This document shows positions 1 to 14,869 of a stretch of DNA of 64,000 nucleotides, piece by piece. The notes below the pieces were generated by a model that saw only the letters and a list, made by a program, of their open reading frames with translations, searched no databases and was not told where the DNA came from. Within the stretch, counting starts at the first letter, position 1, and every line of letters starts with the position of its first letter. The DNA lies in contig JANPYM010000001.1 of NCBI GenBank assembly GCA_025890175.1, positions 2,418,717-2,482,716 on the forward strand, written 5' to 3'. This DNA is from Ciborinia camelliae. Its lineage: Eukaryota; Ascomycota; Leotiomycetes; Helotiales; Sclerotiniaceae. The translations under genes were made by a program, and so were the position numbers.

Positions 1-569
1 ATATAAAATTAATGATTCCTAATAATTTCTTTTATATATTATTATTTAAAATTATAATTTAAAAAATATCTTTTAAGTTTTTATTATTAATTTTATTATT
101 TTTATATAATTCAAAATTAAAATTAATATTTTTTATACTTATTAATTTTTATTAAATTATTTCTAATAATTATAATTCTGAAAATTCTTTTTTGTTGATT
201 TTGATATTAAAGATTTATATTAATTAATATCCCTTTTCTTATATAAAAACCTATATATAATAAATATAATTTTCTTCAAATTCAACAAAAATTCCTTTTT
301 CCACTTTTGAAACAAGTTTTTCAATAACAATACATCTTTTTTTTAAAATTTAAACCCAAATCTTATTATCGAAAACGAAAATATAAAAAACATTAAATTT
401 ATTATCTTTAATATCATCAAAAAAATTTATTAAAACTTTAAAAAATATAATTTGATTTAAAATAATTTGGAAAACTATACAATTTATAATATATATTACT
501 TTATTTATAATATAAAACTATAAGATTTATAAAATATTCTAATTAATTATAATTACTTTTATATATTCT
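1..569. other. A+T-rich RIP-like flank
   Basis: Very A+T-rich sequence with no credible reading frame. It abuts the 5' LTR of the first Copia element. The composition and the loss of CpA/TpG context fit repeat-induced point mutation. No LTR, tandem repeat or protein trace was recognised, so the original content (another old transposon is likely) cannot be named. Confidence 0.5.
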
Positions 570-775
570 TGTTGGATAAATCACGTGCCTACGGCACGCT
601 TGCGTATGCACCGCGCACGGCCGCGGCGTGCTGCTTACAGTATTCCTGCGCTACGGTGTTAGTATATACTAGCAGATATATATAGTTGATTTGTAGTATA
701 GTTTTTAAAGCTTTAAGTTAAATATATTATATATTATAATATATTTGTTCTTTATCATTTATGGTAATTTTAATA
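570..775 (+). repeat. 5' LTR of Copia element 1
   Basis: 206 bp, beginning TGTTGGATAA and ending at the RIP-altered counterpart of the AACA seen in the 3' LTR. Its first third keeps a G+C-rich core (around 583-640) that is heavily mutated in the partner LTR at 6741-6946. This is uneven mutation between two copies that were identical at insertion. Confidence 0.92.
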
Positions 776-2957
776 TTAATTAATAAAATTATATTATAAA
801 TTAAAAATTTGGTATTTTAATTATAAAATAAATAAGATTAATAATTGTATTATAAAGAAATATAAGTTTTTGTATTATAATATATTTGTTTTTATATTTT
901 ATAAATAAAACATTTATTTTAAAATTTTTTGTTTAAAATAATTTATTTAAATAAATAAATAAAACAATTTATAATAATACTTTAATTTTATTATGCGAAA
1001 AAATTTAAATTTATTATTTTTATTTATAATATTAAATATATTTATAAAATTAATAATATTTAAAAGATTTTATTTATTTTTATTATTTTTTAATAAAAAA
1101 AATAACGTTTTTGTGTAATTGGAATTTTTTATTTTATTATAAGTTGGAATAATGATTTATAAAGTATTTAATAAAAAATAAAGCAATGGTATTAATTTAA
1201 AAAGTTTTGTTATGAATTTAAAAAAGTATTGTAAATATAAATTATATATTTTTAAGTTAAAATATTTATATAATAATAAATTATAAAAATTTTGTTTTAA
1301 AATTTTTTAAATTGGAAGATAAAATATTTTTAATATATTAGAATATATTTTTTTTTTAAGATTTATAATAAATTAAAAATTTATAAAATATATATTGAAA
1401 AAAGTATTTTAAATAAAAAGTTGAATATTTATTTAGTGCTTTTTAAAATTTTTTATATTAAATATTATAAATAAATTAATAATAAAATAAAAAAAACTTT
1501 ATTAAATTATTATTTTAAATTTTGATTTTTAAAGTTATTATAATATATTTAAAAAATTAAGAATAAAGAATGGGAATTATTAAATTTTTATTTTTAAATT
1601 AAGTTTTTCAAAATTTCGAATAATATATTTTATAAAGATTCTTTATTATTATTATTTATTAAAATATTAAAAAAAAAAAAGTTAATTAATTTTTTTTTGT
1701 GTAAAAATAAGAAGTTAAATAATTATAAAGAATATTATGATATAGAATTTTTTTATAATATTTTAGTTTTATAAGGTTTTGATATTTAGGGTATTTTAAT
1801 TTTATTTGTTTAGGATATTTTAATTTTTTAAGAATTCGATTTTTTAATAGTAGGATTTAGTTAATTTTAAGTTAAGAGTTTTTTATTGTAATTATTTATG
1901 TTATAAGTATTTAAAAGTAAGGGAATTAATAGAGGAAAAAATTTGTATTTTTTATTATAAAATATATTTAAATATTAAAATATTGTAAAACTTGAATTAT
2001 TAATTAGGTTTGAATTATTTTCGATTTTGTTAAAGTTATTTGAAGTTTTATTAATAAAAAATAAGATTAATTTTTAAAAGAATAATGTTATTTTTAAGGA
2101 TAATATTGTTTTTGTTAAGTTTTAAAAATTCGATAAGTTATTTTGATTTTTTAAAAAATTATTTAATAATTTTTCAAATAATAATTTCGATAATAATAAT
2201 AATTTAAATTTGGTATTATTTTGTTTATAAGGATATTAATTTAAAAAATTAAAAAAATTAAAATTATTAAATATCGATTTTGTTAAAATTCTAAATATTA
2301 ATTATAATTTTAATAATTTTAACAAATTATATAATATTTTTAAAAAATATATTGGTTAAAATAATAACTTTGATTTTAAGTTTTTTATTTTTATTAATTA
2401 TTATTAAAAAATTAATATTAATTATATTTTTTAAATAAAAGTTTTTTTAATAATATTAATAAAAATAATATTTGATTATTATTATGTAAATCTTAATAAT
2501 ATATTTTAGAAATTAAAAAAAATATATTATATAATTATTTTAATATTTAAAGGTAATAAATATAAATAAAGAATATTATATTATTAAAAGAATATAATAT
2601 TTATTATAATAATTATTAAAAATAAAAAAAAGATTATTGAAAAATATTTGTAGATTATAATTAACAAATTTTGTTATTTGTAAAAGGAATTAAATAAGAA
2701 TTTATAAATATTAAATTATTTTTATTAAAAAATTATTAATATTTGTTAAATTATTAAAATTTGTTTTATTATTTGTTATAAATCAATTAAGAATATTTTA
2801 GTTTTTTTTAAAGATTTATGTTTTTTAATTATTATTTATAAAAAAATTTATTTCAAAAAAAATAAGATATTTTATTTTAATAAAAAATATAAAAACAATA
2901 AGGATTATGGTAAGGATTATAAGAAATATATTAATTATAATAATTATTTTTATTTGA

Positions 2958-3030
2958 AGAATAAAAAGTATTTTGTTTGTAAATAATTAGAATATTGATT
3001 TATTAGGTATAATAAAAAAAAATAAGATAT
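2958..3030 (+). pseudogene. Remnant of Copia gag zinc knuckle
   Basis: The frame reads a Cys-x2-Cys pair inside YFVCK, followed by positions that give G-C-W-S-x-x-H when the presumed C-to-T and G-to-A changes are read back one at a time. This matches the short CFVCK...GCW...H knuckle of fungal Copia gag proteins. A basic stretch (KDYGKDYKK) lies just upstream, as expected for a nucleic-acid-binding C-terminus. Stops interrupt the frame, so this is a fossil only. Confidence 0.6.
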
Positions 3031-6000
3031 ATTGAAATAAAAGTTTAGAATTAAATATTTTGAATTAAATAATAAATTTAATAAAATATTTAAATAATTT
3101 CTTTTAAATTATAAAAAACCAATTTTATAAAATATTATTAATAATAAAATTAATATTTTTTTTAAATAATATAAATTAAATTTTAATAAAGATAAAAAAC
3201 TTGGTATATTTTTTATTTTATATAAATTAATTGATAATAAAATGATTGTAATAGATTTTTTTAATTGATTTTTTATATATATTTTAATTAATAATATTGG
3301 CTTTATATAATCTTTTTTTTTTAATATCGCTAAAAACATTTTCAAGATTTATATAATTAGATATGATAATTAAAAGTTTTATAATATTATAATTGATTTC
3401 GATGTAATATAATATTTAATGATAGAATAAAAATAATATTTGATTTACAAATATATATTTAAGAATATTAATATCGATTTTATTAGGATTAATATTATTA
3501 AATTTGTTTTTGATATTAAATAAATAATGTTAATTAGTTTTATTAATTTTCATTTATTTTTTGAAATTATTAAATTTTATATAATAAAAACTAATATATT
3601 ATTTTTGTTATTATTAATTAATATAAATAAATATAAAATTTATTTTAATAATATTTAAAATATTTTAATTTTATTAATAAATATATATTCAATATTTTGA
3701 AAAAATAATTATATTTTTTTATTTTGAAAAATTTAATTATAAAATTTTATTTAAAATTTTATTAAAATTAATAATTATTATTTAACAAATATAAATTTGA
3801 AATAATTATATAAATATTTTAAATATTTATTAATTTATTGTTTTTATTAAATATTTTAAAAAACAAAATATAAAGATATTGTTTAAAGTAATTTAAAAAA
3901 TTTTATTAGATTTTGTAAATATTGTTAAAAATATAAAAAGTTTTTTGAAAGATTTAAATTCAATTTTTATAAGAATATTAATTTCAATTATTTTATTATA
4001 ATAAATATTTTTTATATTAAAAAAAAACTTGTTTTTTATATAATTAATAAAAAAATTTGATTTTAAGTAATTTAATAGTTTAATAATATTAATATTTATT
4101 ATATTTAAAATATTCTAAAAAAATATTAAATAAATATATATATAAAATTTTTAAATTATATTGTTTATAATATTAATAAAAATTTTATTAATAAAAAATT
4201 TATTTAATATATTGATATGATATCGATTAAAATTAAAAATGTGTTAATTAAGATATATTAATTTATTGGGATTATTAAATATTATTATTTTATATTATAA
4301 TAAATATATAATATTATTAATAAAAAAATAAAAAAATTAGAAATAATTAAAAAAATAAAATTATAAATAATTATTAAAATTGTTAATGATTTGGTAGAAT
4401 TTAATGATTTAGTTTTAATTTTTCTAATTTTTGGGATGTATTTTCGAATAAATGAATTTAATGTTTTAGTATTATTAATATTATAATAATTGAAAGTTAT
4501 TAAAAAAATTATAAACAAATTATATAAATTAAAAATTAAATAAATAATATTAAATGTTTTGAAATAATAAAATAAATTAAATATAAAATTAATATATAAT
4601 TTGTTTTTGAATATTAAAATGTTGGTATGGAGAGAAGGAAATAATTGTATTGATAAATAAATAAGGTTATTTAAATTATTTAGTATAATAAATAAGATTT
4701 GTATAGTATAATTAATTAATAGTTTTATTAAGTTTAGATTTATTTTGATTAAGTTATTTTGATGATAAAAGTTAGTTAAACAAAATCAATTTTTGAATAA
4801 TAATTTGTTTTAATTGAATTAGGATATTTAATTGTTTTAATTAATAATTATTATTTTATTTATATATTATTTATAAAATATTATGAATGTATAGATTTTA
4901 TAAGTGAATGATAATAACTTAATATTTATTATTAATATTTTTGTTTATTTTTAATTAAATAAAAAAAATAATAAAAAAATATTTAATTTTTATTTTAACA
5001 AATCAAATAAAGAATTTATTTTTATTATAATTATAATATTTATATTATATTTAATAAATTTATTAATTTATATAAAATTAAAATAAAAGAAAATTGATAA
5101 ATTAATAAAAAACAAAATATTCGAATTTATTTTATTAAAAAATATTTTATTAAATATTAAAATTTTCAATTTACAATTTATTAATAAAATTAAATATATC
5201 GGGATTAATAAAATATATTCTAAATTTCGATTAATTATTTAAATATAGTAAAACAAAAACAAAAATATAATTTTTATATAATCATTTATAATATAATATA
5301 TTAATTAATAAATAATATTAATATTAATAATAATTAAAAGAATTATAAAATACAATGTTAATCTTTATAATTAAAATATTAATCAAATTTATATTCAGAT
5401 TATAACTAATTTGATCCAAAAGTTTTATATTTAATCTTTATTGAAAATAAAAATTTCTAAGGAATTTCTATTACAAATAATATATTTGTTATATAATATT
5501 TTAAAAATTGAAAATTATTAATTTAATATTTATTATAAATATTATATTGAAAATCTTTAAATAAAATAATCGATTTATAATTTATATTTTATATATACAA
5601 TATTGAAAAATATTATTTTCGAAGTTATTAGTTTATAAATTAATAATATATTTATTATTATTAACAAAAAATTTGCAGATTGAAAACAAAAACAATTTGA
5701 AAAGGCTAAATTTTTAGTTAAAAAATATAAAATATTAATATTTAAAACTTTAATAAAATTTAATAATGAAATATTTATAATAAATAATAATACAATTTAT
5801 TTGAATTAGAAAAATTAATTTAAGAATATCAAATTGGTTAAGATTGAGTTTATAGATTTATATAGTATTTAAAAAAAAAATTGTATAATTATTATATCGA
5901 AAAATTAATATTTTTTGTATTAAATTTAAATTATATATAATATAATAATATATTAATCAAAAATATTATATAATTTATTAGTTATTATTTAAATAATTAA

Positions 6001-6108
6001 TTTAAAATTAAAGAATATTAAAATGTTGAATAAATATTTATAATGGTAAATCGATAATTTAATATGAGAATTTTGTTATATTTTGTTTAATATTAATTTA
6101 TTTCAATT

Positions 6109-6330
6109 AATTATCTTCACCAATGCTTTTTTTGTTAATAATTGGGATTTATTATTTTAGATTAAATATATCATAATATTTATAAATAAATATAATAAAG
6201 TTAATATTATTTATTAATTATTAATTAAATATAAACAAATTATAAAAAATATATTAGCTTTTAAATTTTATAAAATAATTTTAGGATTTAATTTAAAAAT
6301 AATTATTAAAGATATAATTAATAATATTTT
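6109..6330 (+). pseudogene. Remnant of Copia RNase H domain
   Basis: The frame reads FTNAFFVNNWD, then IKYIII, then VNIIY, IKYKQ, ILAFKFY and GFNLK. The spacing follows the Ty1/Copia RNase H pattern (TDASFANN..D, IGY, NIIHW, IKCKR, LASELY, GFD). Every departure is of the kind produced by C-to-T or G-to-A change. It lies about 400 bp before the 3' LTR, the normal place for this domain. Two in-frame stops fall in the part shown. Confidence 0.7.
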
Positions 6331-6740
6331 TGTTTAAAATATATTTTTAATAATTTATATCAATTTCAAATTATTATACAATTGTTTTATAAAATTAAAT
6401 ACGATTTAGGAGAAAAAATTAATAATTAATATTATAATATTTTGTTAGTTTTATAAATGCTGCGAAATTGTTGAAATCAAATGGATCGATAAAGATTTCA
6501 ATCTAGTTAATATAATAATTAAATTTAAATTATATAATATATTAAAAAAGCTAATTGAAAATAATGTTATTAATATTAAAATTATAAAATAGGTTGAGTA
6601 TAATAAATAAAGAAATTAATACAATATTAAAAAAAAAAATAATATAAAAAAATAATATTTTTTTTATAAAGTTATAAATGATCATATAATTTTGTATAAA
6701 ACATATTATACGATTAAACAATATTTTAGATAATTATAAA

Positions 6741-6946
6741 TGTTAAATAAATCATATATTTATGGCATATTTGCATATACGCCGCGCACAGCCGCAACAT
6801 ATCGCTTACAGTATTTCCGTGTTATAGCGCTAATATGCACTAGCGGGTATATATAATTGATCTATAATATAGTTTTTAGAGCTTTAAGCCAAATATACTG
6901 TATATTATAGTACATTTGTTCTTTATTGCCTATGGTGATTCCAACA
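6741..6946 (+). repeat. 3' LTR of Copia element 1
   Basis: 206 bp, starting TGTTAAATAA and ending CCAACA. It aligns without gaps to 570-775. It kept the canonical CA end that the 5' copy lost (AATA there). The target duplication ATTCT follows directly. Confidence 0.92.
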
Positions 6947-7953
6947 ATTCTATAATTATATAACCATTTTTTTCGAATATTCTATTTTATTTTAATATAT
7001 AAAAAATAATAAATTCGATAATCACCCCAAAATCGAATATTAAATCATTAAAACTAAAAACCTCATATTTTTTTCCTTTATTAAATTACTAGCATTAAAT
7101 AATATAACCATATTATATTTAAACTAAATTTATTATAAACTTAATAACCTTTTAAATATCTTTTTTACTTTATTTTATATAAACTTATCGAAAACAAATA
7201 ATATTATTTATAATAAATATAACAATTATTTCATTATTTAAATCTAATAAATAAATCTTAAATATATTAAAAAAAACTTTACCAAATAATTTATTTAATC
7301 TTTAATTTATTATTTTCCGAAAGCAATAATCTAATTTGGCTTTTTTGTATAATTCATATAACTTAATAATTATCTAATTTTTCATTAAAAAAATAAAATT
7401 TATTCTTATAACAATTATTTATATTTTTGTAATTATATTATAATTGATATAATCGAATCTTTAATGTATTAATTTATATAATAATTTTATAATTTATAAT
7501 ATAATTAAAAATATATATATTTTTAATATTTTTGCAAAAATTAAAAACAAATCATTATTATAATATATTACAAAACTTTTATTTAATATAAATATTTTCT
7601 TATTCTTAAACTATCCCTTTCATTTATAAAAACATTTAACTATAAAAAAGTAATATAAACATTTAAAAAAATAATAAACGTTTTTAAAATAAATCTTTTA
7701 TATATCCCTATTGAATATTAAATAATAAAATATAACCTTTCCTTTTTCGTTAACTCATATATCCCTATTTTCGATAAATATAATAAATATTTTATTAAAT
7801 ATTATAAAAATCCCTAAATTAAACTAAACTATATTAAAATAATAATTATTAGATATATCTATATCTGTCTTTCATCTTAAATTTAAATGCCCAATATTTA
7901 CAATTATTTTAAATTAAACATTTCTTTTTTTTTTTTTTAAATAAAAAAACTAT
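6947..7953. other. A+T-rich spacer between two Copia elements
   Basis: About 1 kb of RIP-like A+T-rich DNA after the target duplication of element 1 and before the first LTR of element 2. No gene, LTR or tandem repeat was recognised. It is probably an older mutated transposon into which one or both Copia elements inserted. Confidence 0.45.
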
Positions 7954-8156
7954 TGAGGAATCAGGTCACATGGTTTCCGGTCATATGATCAGGGATCACG
8001 TGGAAAGCTATACCACATAGGGTATGGGGGAGTAGCATATAAGAGCAACTGGGCTGTTATCAAATATATATTTTTTAATTAAATTAATATATTATATTTT
8101 ATTTTAGTATTTTTTTTTTATTATATTATTAATTATTTTAGGATATATAATTAATA
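7954..8156 (+). repeat. 5' LTR of Copia element 2
   Basis: 203 bp from TGAGGAATCAGG to TTAATA. The first half is almost unmutated, with several CACGTG-like palindromes. The second half has lost nearly all C while keeping G, which indicates C-to-T change on this strand only. Confidence 0.88.
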
Positions 8157-8698
8157 GGTTATAAAATTTGATATTAAATAGAAATGTATTATTTTTTAAT
8201 TTGTTATGATAATAAGGTTGTAATATAACGAAAAGGTTATATATGATTATTAAATCCGTGATAAAAAGATTATATATTTATAATTGCAAAATTAAAATTT
8301 GTAATATAATAAAAAAATTATATTATAATGGTCAAAAAATATTTCTTAATATTAAAGTTAGGGATTTAAAAAAAAAAAAATTAAATTAATTTTATTTGTG
8401 GAGGGATAAATTTTTATTTATTATATATATTTATATTTCAAAAATTATGGATTCGAAGAATCAAGTTCAATTTCAAAGTACCATGTATTATGTCATGATT
8501 ACGTAATGATAGATATCTATGAGGGAGGCCATTTTCTGAAGATGTACCATTTTTAAAAGTCGCTTCTGAATGGTCATAATTATGCTCCGTATCTTTTAAC
8601 TGGCTCGCGCTAAAGATCCCGGTCGCATGCTTACTTAACCTATCTAGCCTACCTAGCCGTACCTAGCCGAACCTAGCCGAACCTATCTACCTATCTAC

Positions 8699-8828
8699 CC
8701 TACGAATCGTACGAACCTACGAATCTACGAACCTACGAACCTACGAATCTACGAACCTACGAACCTACGAACCTACGAACCTACGAACCTACGAACCTAC
8801 GAACCTACGAATCTACGAACCTACGAAC
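8699..8828 (+). repeat. 8-bp minisatellite (CCTACGAA)n
   Basis: About sixteen head-to-tail copies of CCTACGAA, with occasional C-to-T variants giving TCTACGAA. It is preceded by related CCTAGCCGAA and CCTATCTA runs from about 8636. The C residues survive despite the RIPped surroundings. Confidence 0.9.
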
Positions 8829-8904
8829 TTATCTAGCCTACACATCGAACCTACAAAGCGAGCGTAGCGAGGAATGGGGGTCTAGGGGCTTGCCCCCATA
8901 AATG

Positions 8905-9446
<542 letters not shown>

Positions 9447-12400
9447 CAATAAATAATCAATAATTAAATAAAAACTTAAATAATTAAATAATAATATATT
9501 ATTTTAGTACTAATAATATTAATAATACTAATAATTATATAGAAAAAGAAAATAAAAGATTCTTTGAATACACAGTCTGAAAATCTATTTTCCGCGACGG
9601 CTAGTTTTATAAAATAAAATATTTTTTATTTATAAATATTTGTATTTTCAAATTTTATAAGTTTTTATAAAACTTTAAATTTTATTTTTTATATTTTTTT
9701 TTAAATATAAATTTGATTTTTAATATAATTTATATTTTTTTTTTTTTGTATTAATTAATTTTATTTTAATTTATATAATTATATATTTATTATAAACAAT
9801 AATAAAGATAACAATAATTTTTTATTGAAATAATTTTTTATTTTTAATTAAAATAATTATATTATTTGATTTTAATAAGCTAAAATTTGATTTTATAAAA
9901 ATAGATTTTTTATAATTATTAAAAAGATTTAAAAACAATATTATTAGATTTTGTATATAATAAAAACTTTTGTAAAGTTTTTTGTATAGGTTATAATTGT
10001 TAATAGTATTTTTATAACGAATAACAATATTATGTTAATTGGAGTAAAAAACATTATATTAAAAGAATTTTATAATTTTAAAAAAATTAATTTTTATAAT
10101 AAATTTAAAATTAAAATTAAAAATTTTTTATTTATTTATATTAGTAAGAATAATAAAAGTATTATTGAGGAGTATAATATTTTTGATAAGGTTTAAAGAT
10201 ATTTGTAATAAGAGTATATTTGATTTAATAAATTTATAAAATTAATATTAATTTATAATATTGTTATTTTTGATTTTATTGATTATAAATTTCAATATAT
10301 AAATAATATAGAAATCAAGATTATTTAAAATAAGTTTAAAAATTATTATTATAAACTATTTATTATTATATTTAAACTTAAAAATATATAAAATAATATA
10401 TTATTATATTAAATTTTTATTAATATATTTTTAATAAAATATAATATTATAATTTAAATTTTTTGGATTTAAATTATTATTTTTATTATTAAAAAAATCC
10501 AAATTTTTTATAAAATTAATTATAATCAAAAAAAAAAATAGATTTATATTATATACAACTAAAACTATAAAAGTTAAAATATAGCTTGATTACAATATAA
10601 CTATATACATTTTGAATTTTATTTTAATACTAAATTATTATTCGCAAAATGTTTTTATTATAATAATTTTATTTATTTTATTTATAATTATTTTTTTTGA
10701 AATAAGATTATAATATATAAACGAAAATTTCGATATAATAAAAAGAAAATATTATTTAACTAAAAATATAAAAATTTTAGAATTTTTAAAAACTTGAAAT
10801 ATTTGAAAAATCAAAAATATAAAAATTATATTAATATAATTTATTATAATAAATTAAATTCTTTTTTTAATTTTAATAATAATTTTAAATTTAACATTAA
10901 ATCAAAGTTTACCCTATTTATAAAAAAAATTATTAATAAAACATTATTATTTATTTAAATTACAAATATAATTATATTTTTAAATATAATTAATAATTAT
11001 AATTTGTTTAAAAAAAAATTGATATATATTAAATATATATTTATATAAATTAAAAAAGAAATATTATTTATCAAATATATTAGAATTATTAAGATAATTT
11101 GTTAAAATAATTTAAATAATTTATTTTCGAATATTTTATATATATTTGATTTTGAAATCAATTTATTATTGGAACAAAAAGTTTGTTATAATAATAAATT
11201 AATTAAATTATTCAATTTTATAAATATAAATTTTAAAAAAAAAATAAAATAATTATTTATATAAAACAAAAAAATAAATTTTATATTATAAAATATATTA
11301 TTAAGAATTTTAAGGAATATATATTTGTTTTAATAATATTTATTGATTATTAGTTAAAATAAAAAAATATTATTAAAATATTAATTAATATTTTTTATTA
11401 TAATTTAAATATTATAAATTTAAATAAATTAGAAATTAATGATATAATAATTAAAAGTTAATATTAATTTTATTATTTTATATATTAATATTTAAATTAT
11501 TTTAAATTTAAAATTATTAAAAACCTTTATAAGATAATTATTTTGAAATAAAAAATCAAGATTTCGAATAATAAAAAATTATATAAAATTTGTAATATTA
11601 TTAAAATAAAAAATAAAATTAATAAAATATTAATAAAATATATAAATAAAATATTTGTATTAATTTTTTTTAATATTATAAATTTATTTTTAATATTTTT
11701 TTAAAAAAATAAATATTTTTTAAAAATTGTAAATAATTGATTAAAACAAATATTTTTGTAATTAATATTAATTAAAAATATAATAATTAAAAAATTATAA
11801 TAATTTAAAAAAAATAAAAAATTATAAATCAAAAAAAAATTAAAAATTTATAAATTAAATAATATTTTTAAATTTAAAAAAATTATAAAAAATTGAAGAA
11901 AAAAAAATGATATTTAATTATAATATATAATAATAATAATATTGTATTAAAATAAATTAATTAAATAAAATATTTAAATATTAAAAAAAAAAATATATAT
12001 AAATATAATAAATATTAGTATATTAATAAAATTTTGGAATAAGGTTTTGGAAATAATGATTTATATTTATAATAAAGTTATAAAAAGTTTAAAATTGAAA
12101 AATGTTGTTGTATTATTAAAAAAGGTTTATATAGGAAAAAGGTTTAATATTAATTATATTTGTATTTGGGGAAGTAAGTGTTATGTTTATATAAATTTGA
12201 AGATATTATTAGTTTATAATTAATATAATAAGTTAATAAATAAAAAAAGAATTGATATTTTTATAGATTATATATTAATAAATGTTTAATTAAAGATATA
12301 TGTTTTGGATTTAGATTATATTTAATGTTTTAATGTTTTTAATATAAATAAAATAATTAAGGGGGAAATAATTGATTTATAGATTTGAAAATTATTATTA

Positions 12401-14459
12401 AAATTATAAAAAATATTAAATATTATTTTTAATAAAAAATTATGTAAATAGTTTAAAAAGAAAATTATTATAAATTATTTGTAAAATATAAAATTATCTA
12501 TAATATTATAATCTTTTGATTTTAAAATTTATAAATAAATATTATTTGTATTATTATCGAGATTTGTAATTGAAATTTTTATTTAAATAATAGGGGTTGA
12601 AATAAGAATTTTTATTTTTAACAAAAATCGAAAAAGAAATGTTATATAGGTAAATAATAATAAAAATATTAAATTAAAAGTTTTGAAATTAAATAATAAA
12701 ACAAATATTAAAATAAAAATTTTAATTAATAATATATTAATTATTTTTATTTTTAAAAATAATAATAAAAATTTGTTATTTTAATATTTTATAAAATTTT
12801 AAAAATAAAAACGAAATATTATTAATTATAATAATAAAAATAAAAAATTGATTAAAATTTATTAATTAATAATTATTAAAATCAAAATAAAGGATTAAAA
12901 GGGGGAAAATATTAAAATTATATATTTTATAATTATTATTTTTTTTATATTTAATTTAATAATTAAAATTTTTATTATATTAATTTTTATTATAATTTTA
13001 GAGGTTAATTAATTCGATAATAAAAAAAAACAATTTGTATATTTTATATAAAAAATATTTAATATTTTTGTTTTATAAATATATAAAACAATAATAAAAA
13101 ATTTAAAAAATTAAAAAAATTAAAAAATTATTATTAAAAAAAAAATTAATTTGTTAATTATTAATAAAATTTAAAAAAAGTTTATATAATCGAAAAAAAC
13201 AAATTTAGTTTTAATTAAATAAATATTCGATATTAAAATTAAATCAAATAAATTTTTCAAATATTTTAAAACAAAATTTGTTATTCAAAATTTTAATTAA
13301 ATTTTTAATAAAAATTTTACAAAAATTTTTATATTAACTATTTAATTTAATATTTTTTAATTATTTTTAATAATTATTATAAAAAAAAAATTTTATTATT
13401 ATTAATTTAATATTAAAAATATTTTTATTAAAATATTTTTTTATAAATAAATTTTTTTACAATTATTTAAAAAAGTTTTTATATAAAAAAAATATATTTT
13501 ATAATTATTACAAAATTTTTATAAATTTAAATAAATTAATCAAAATTAAATATTATTATTAAAAAAAAAATATTATTTTAAAAATTTAAATAAAATTTAA
13601 TTAATTTATATTTTTATATTAATATTGATAAAAAATTATATCTTTTAATATTTATTAATAATATTATATATATATTTAAAAACTTTAATAATATTAATTA
13701 ATTTTTCAATTAATTTTTTATATATTTTAAAATAAAAAATTTTAATAAAATTTTTTTTTTTAAATATTCGAATTATTTATAATCAATCAAATCGCTTAAT
13801 CACTTTTAATTAAAAACAATTTTTTAATATAATATTCAAAAAGTTTAAAATTAAAAGTAAAATAAGAAAAACAAAAAAGATTTCTATTATAAATTACACT
13901 TATCTTTGATTTTTAACAAAAAATAATAAAAAAATTAATATTAAAAAATATTAATAAATTATTAATATTTTTATATATCTAATTATTTATATTTAATCAA
14001 ATATTAATTATATTATAAATATATTTACGTAATACATAAACAAGCCTAATAAACATTACAACTTAATATTTAAGGATTTGATAAAATATTTTTATTTAAT
14101 AATCGGGCAACGTTTATATTTCGAGCCACAAAATATCTATCAAAAAGTAATGATAACCTATATAAATATAAATTGAATAAATAATAAAATTAATAAAAAA
14201 AGTATCTCTAAAAAAGTTATAATATTTTATAAAAAATTAATATTATAAATATTAAAAAAATAATATTTTATATTAATTTTAATAATAAAATCAAAATATA
14301 TTATAATAATAATATTTGCAAAACAAAATTAATAAATAATCCAAATATTTAAAAATTTAAAAATATTTGAATATATTAGAAATAATAAAATACCATAATT
14401 ATTTAAAAATAATATTAAAATAATTATATTAATTAAAAATTCTTATTTTTATAAAAAAT

Positions 14460-14635
14460 TAAAATATATTGATATTTATTATTATTATATTTGTAATTTA
14501 ATTAAATAAAAAAAATTGAAAATAATTTATATACCAACAAAAAATATAATAACAAATAATTTAACCAAATTATTAAAAAAAATTATTTTTGAAAAATTTA
14601 AAAATCAATTAAAAATAATTAAAAAAAAGAAATAA
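14460..14635 (+). pseudogene. Remnant of Copia RNase H C-terminus
   Basis: Decayed coding trace of the last part of a Copia polyprotein: Y-I-D-I followed by a Y-rich run and I-C-N-L-I-K, then I-P-T-K-N-I-I, then L-T-K-L-L and F-E-K-F-K-N-Q-L. These correspond to the HIDIRYH, VPT(K)DM and ADGLTK...KFE.F..QL landmarks of the family. It ends about 35 bp before the 3' LTR, as expected for the pol stop. Frame interruptions make it non-functional. Confidence 0.7.
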
Positions 14636-14666
14636 AAAAATTAGAATATATCCTATAAAAAAATAT

Positions 14667-14869
14667 TAAAAAATCAAATTATATAATTTCCAATTATATA
14701 ATCAAAAATTATATAAAAAACTATACCATATAAAATATAAAAAAATAATATATAAAAACAACTAAACTACCACTAAATATATATTCCTTAATTAAATTAA
14801 TATATTATATTTTATCCCAATATTTTCTTTCTATCGTATTACTGGTCATCCCAGGATATACGATTAATA
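14667..14869 (+). repeat. 3' LTR of Copia element 2
   Basis: 203 bp, a gap-free partner of 7954-8156. The first half has lost G to A while keeping C, which is the opposite strand bias to the 5' copy. The second half keeps the C residues lost in the 5' copy. The original LTR can therefore be inferred position by position from the pair. Confidence 0.88.

Larger units (their letters stand above)
570..6946 (+). mobile_element. RIP-inactivated Ty1/Copia LTR retrotransposon, complete ends
   Basis: A 6377-bp element bounded by two 206-bp direct LTRs (570-775 and 6741-6946) that differ almost only by C/T and G/A transitions. It is flanked by the perfect 5-bp duplication ATTCT (565-569 and 6947-6951), so both ends are real. 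No long frame survives. On the + strand the decayed translation still shows a gag zinc knuckle near 2958-3030 (reads YFVCK...; with the transitions undone it fits the fungal Copia CFVCK/GCWS pattern). Near 6109-6330 an RNase H block follows the Copia pattern (FTNAFF, then a run ending in LAFKFYKIILGF). Knuckle first and RNase H last give the + orientation. The family is Ty1/Copia from the RNase H-type sequence; the exact lineage is not resolved. The element is dead: stops occur throughout all frames. Confidence 0.9.

Noticed and set aside
3109..4518. Open frames of 77-78 codons inside the first Copia element
   Set aside because: They are Ile/Leu/Asn/Lys-rich, antisense to the decayed Copia traces, and expected by chance in A+T-rich mutated DNA.
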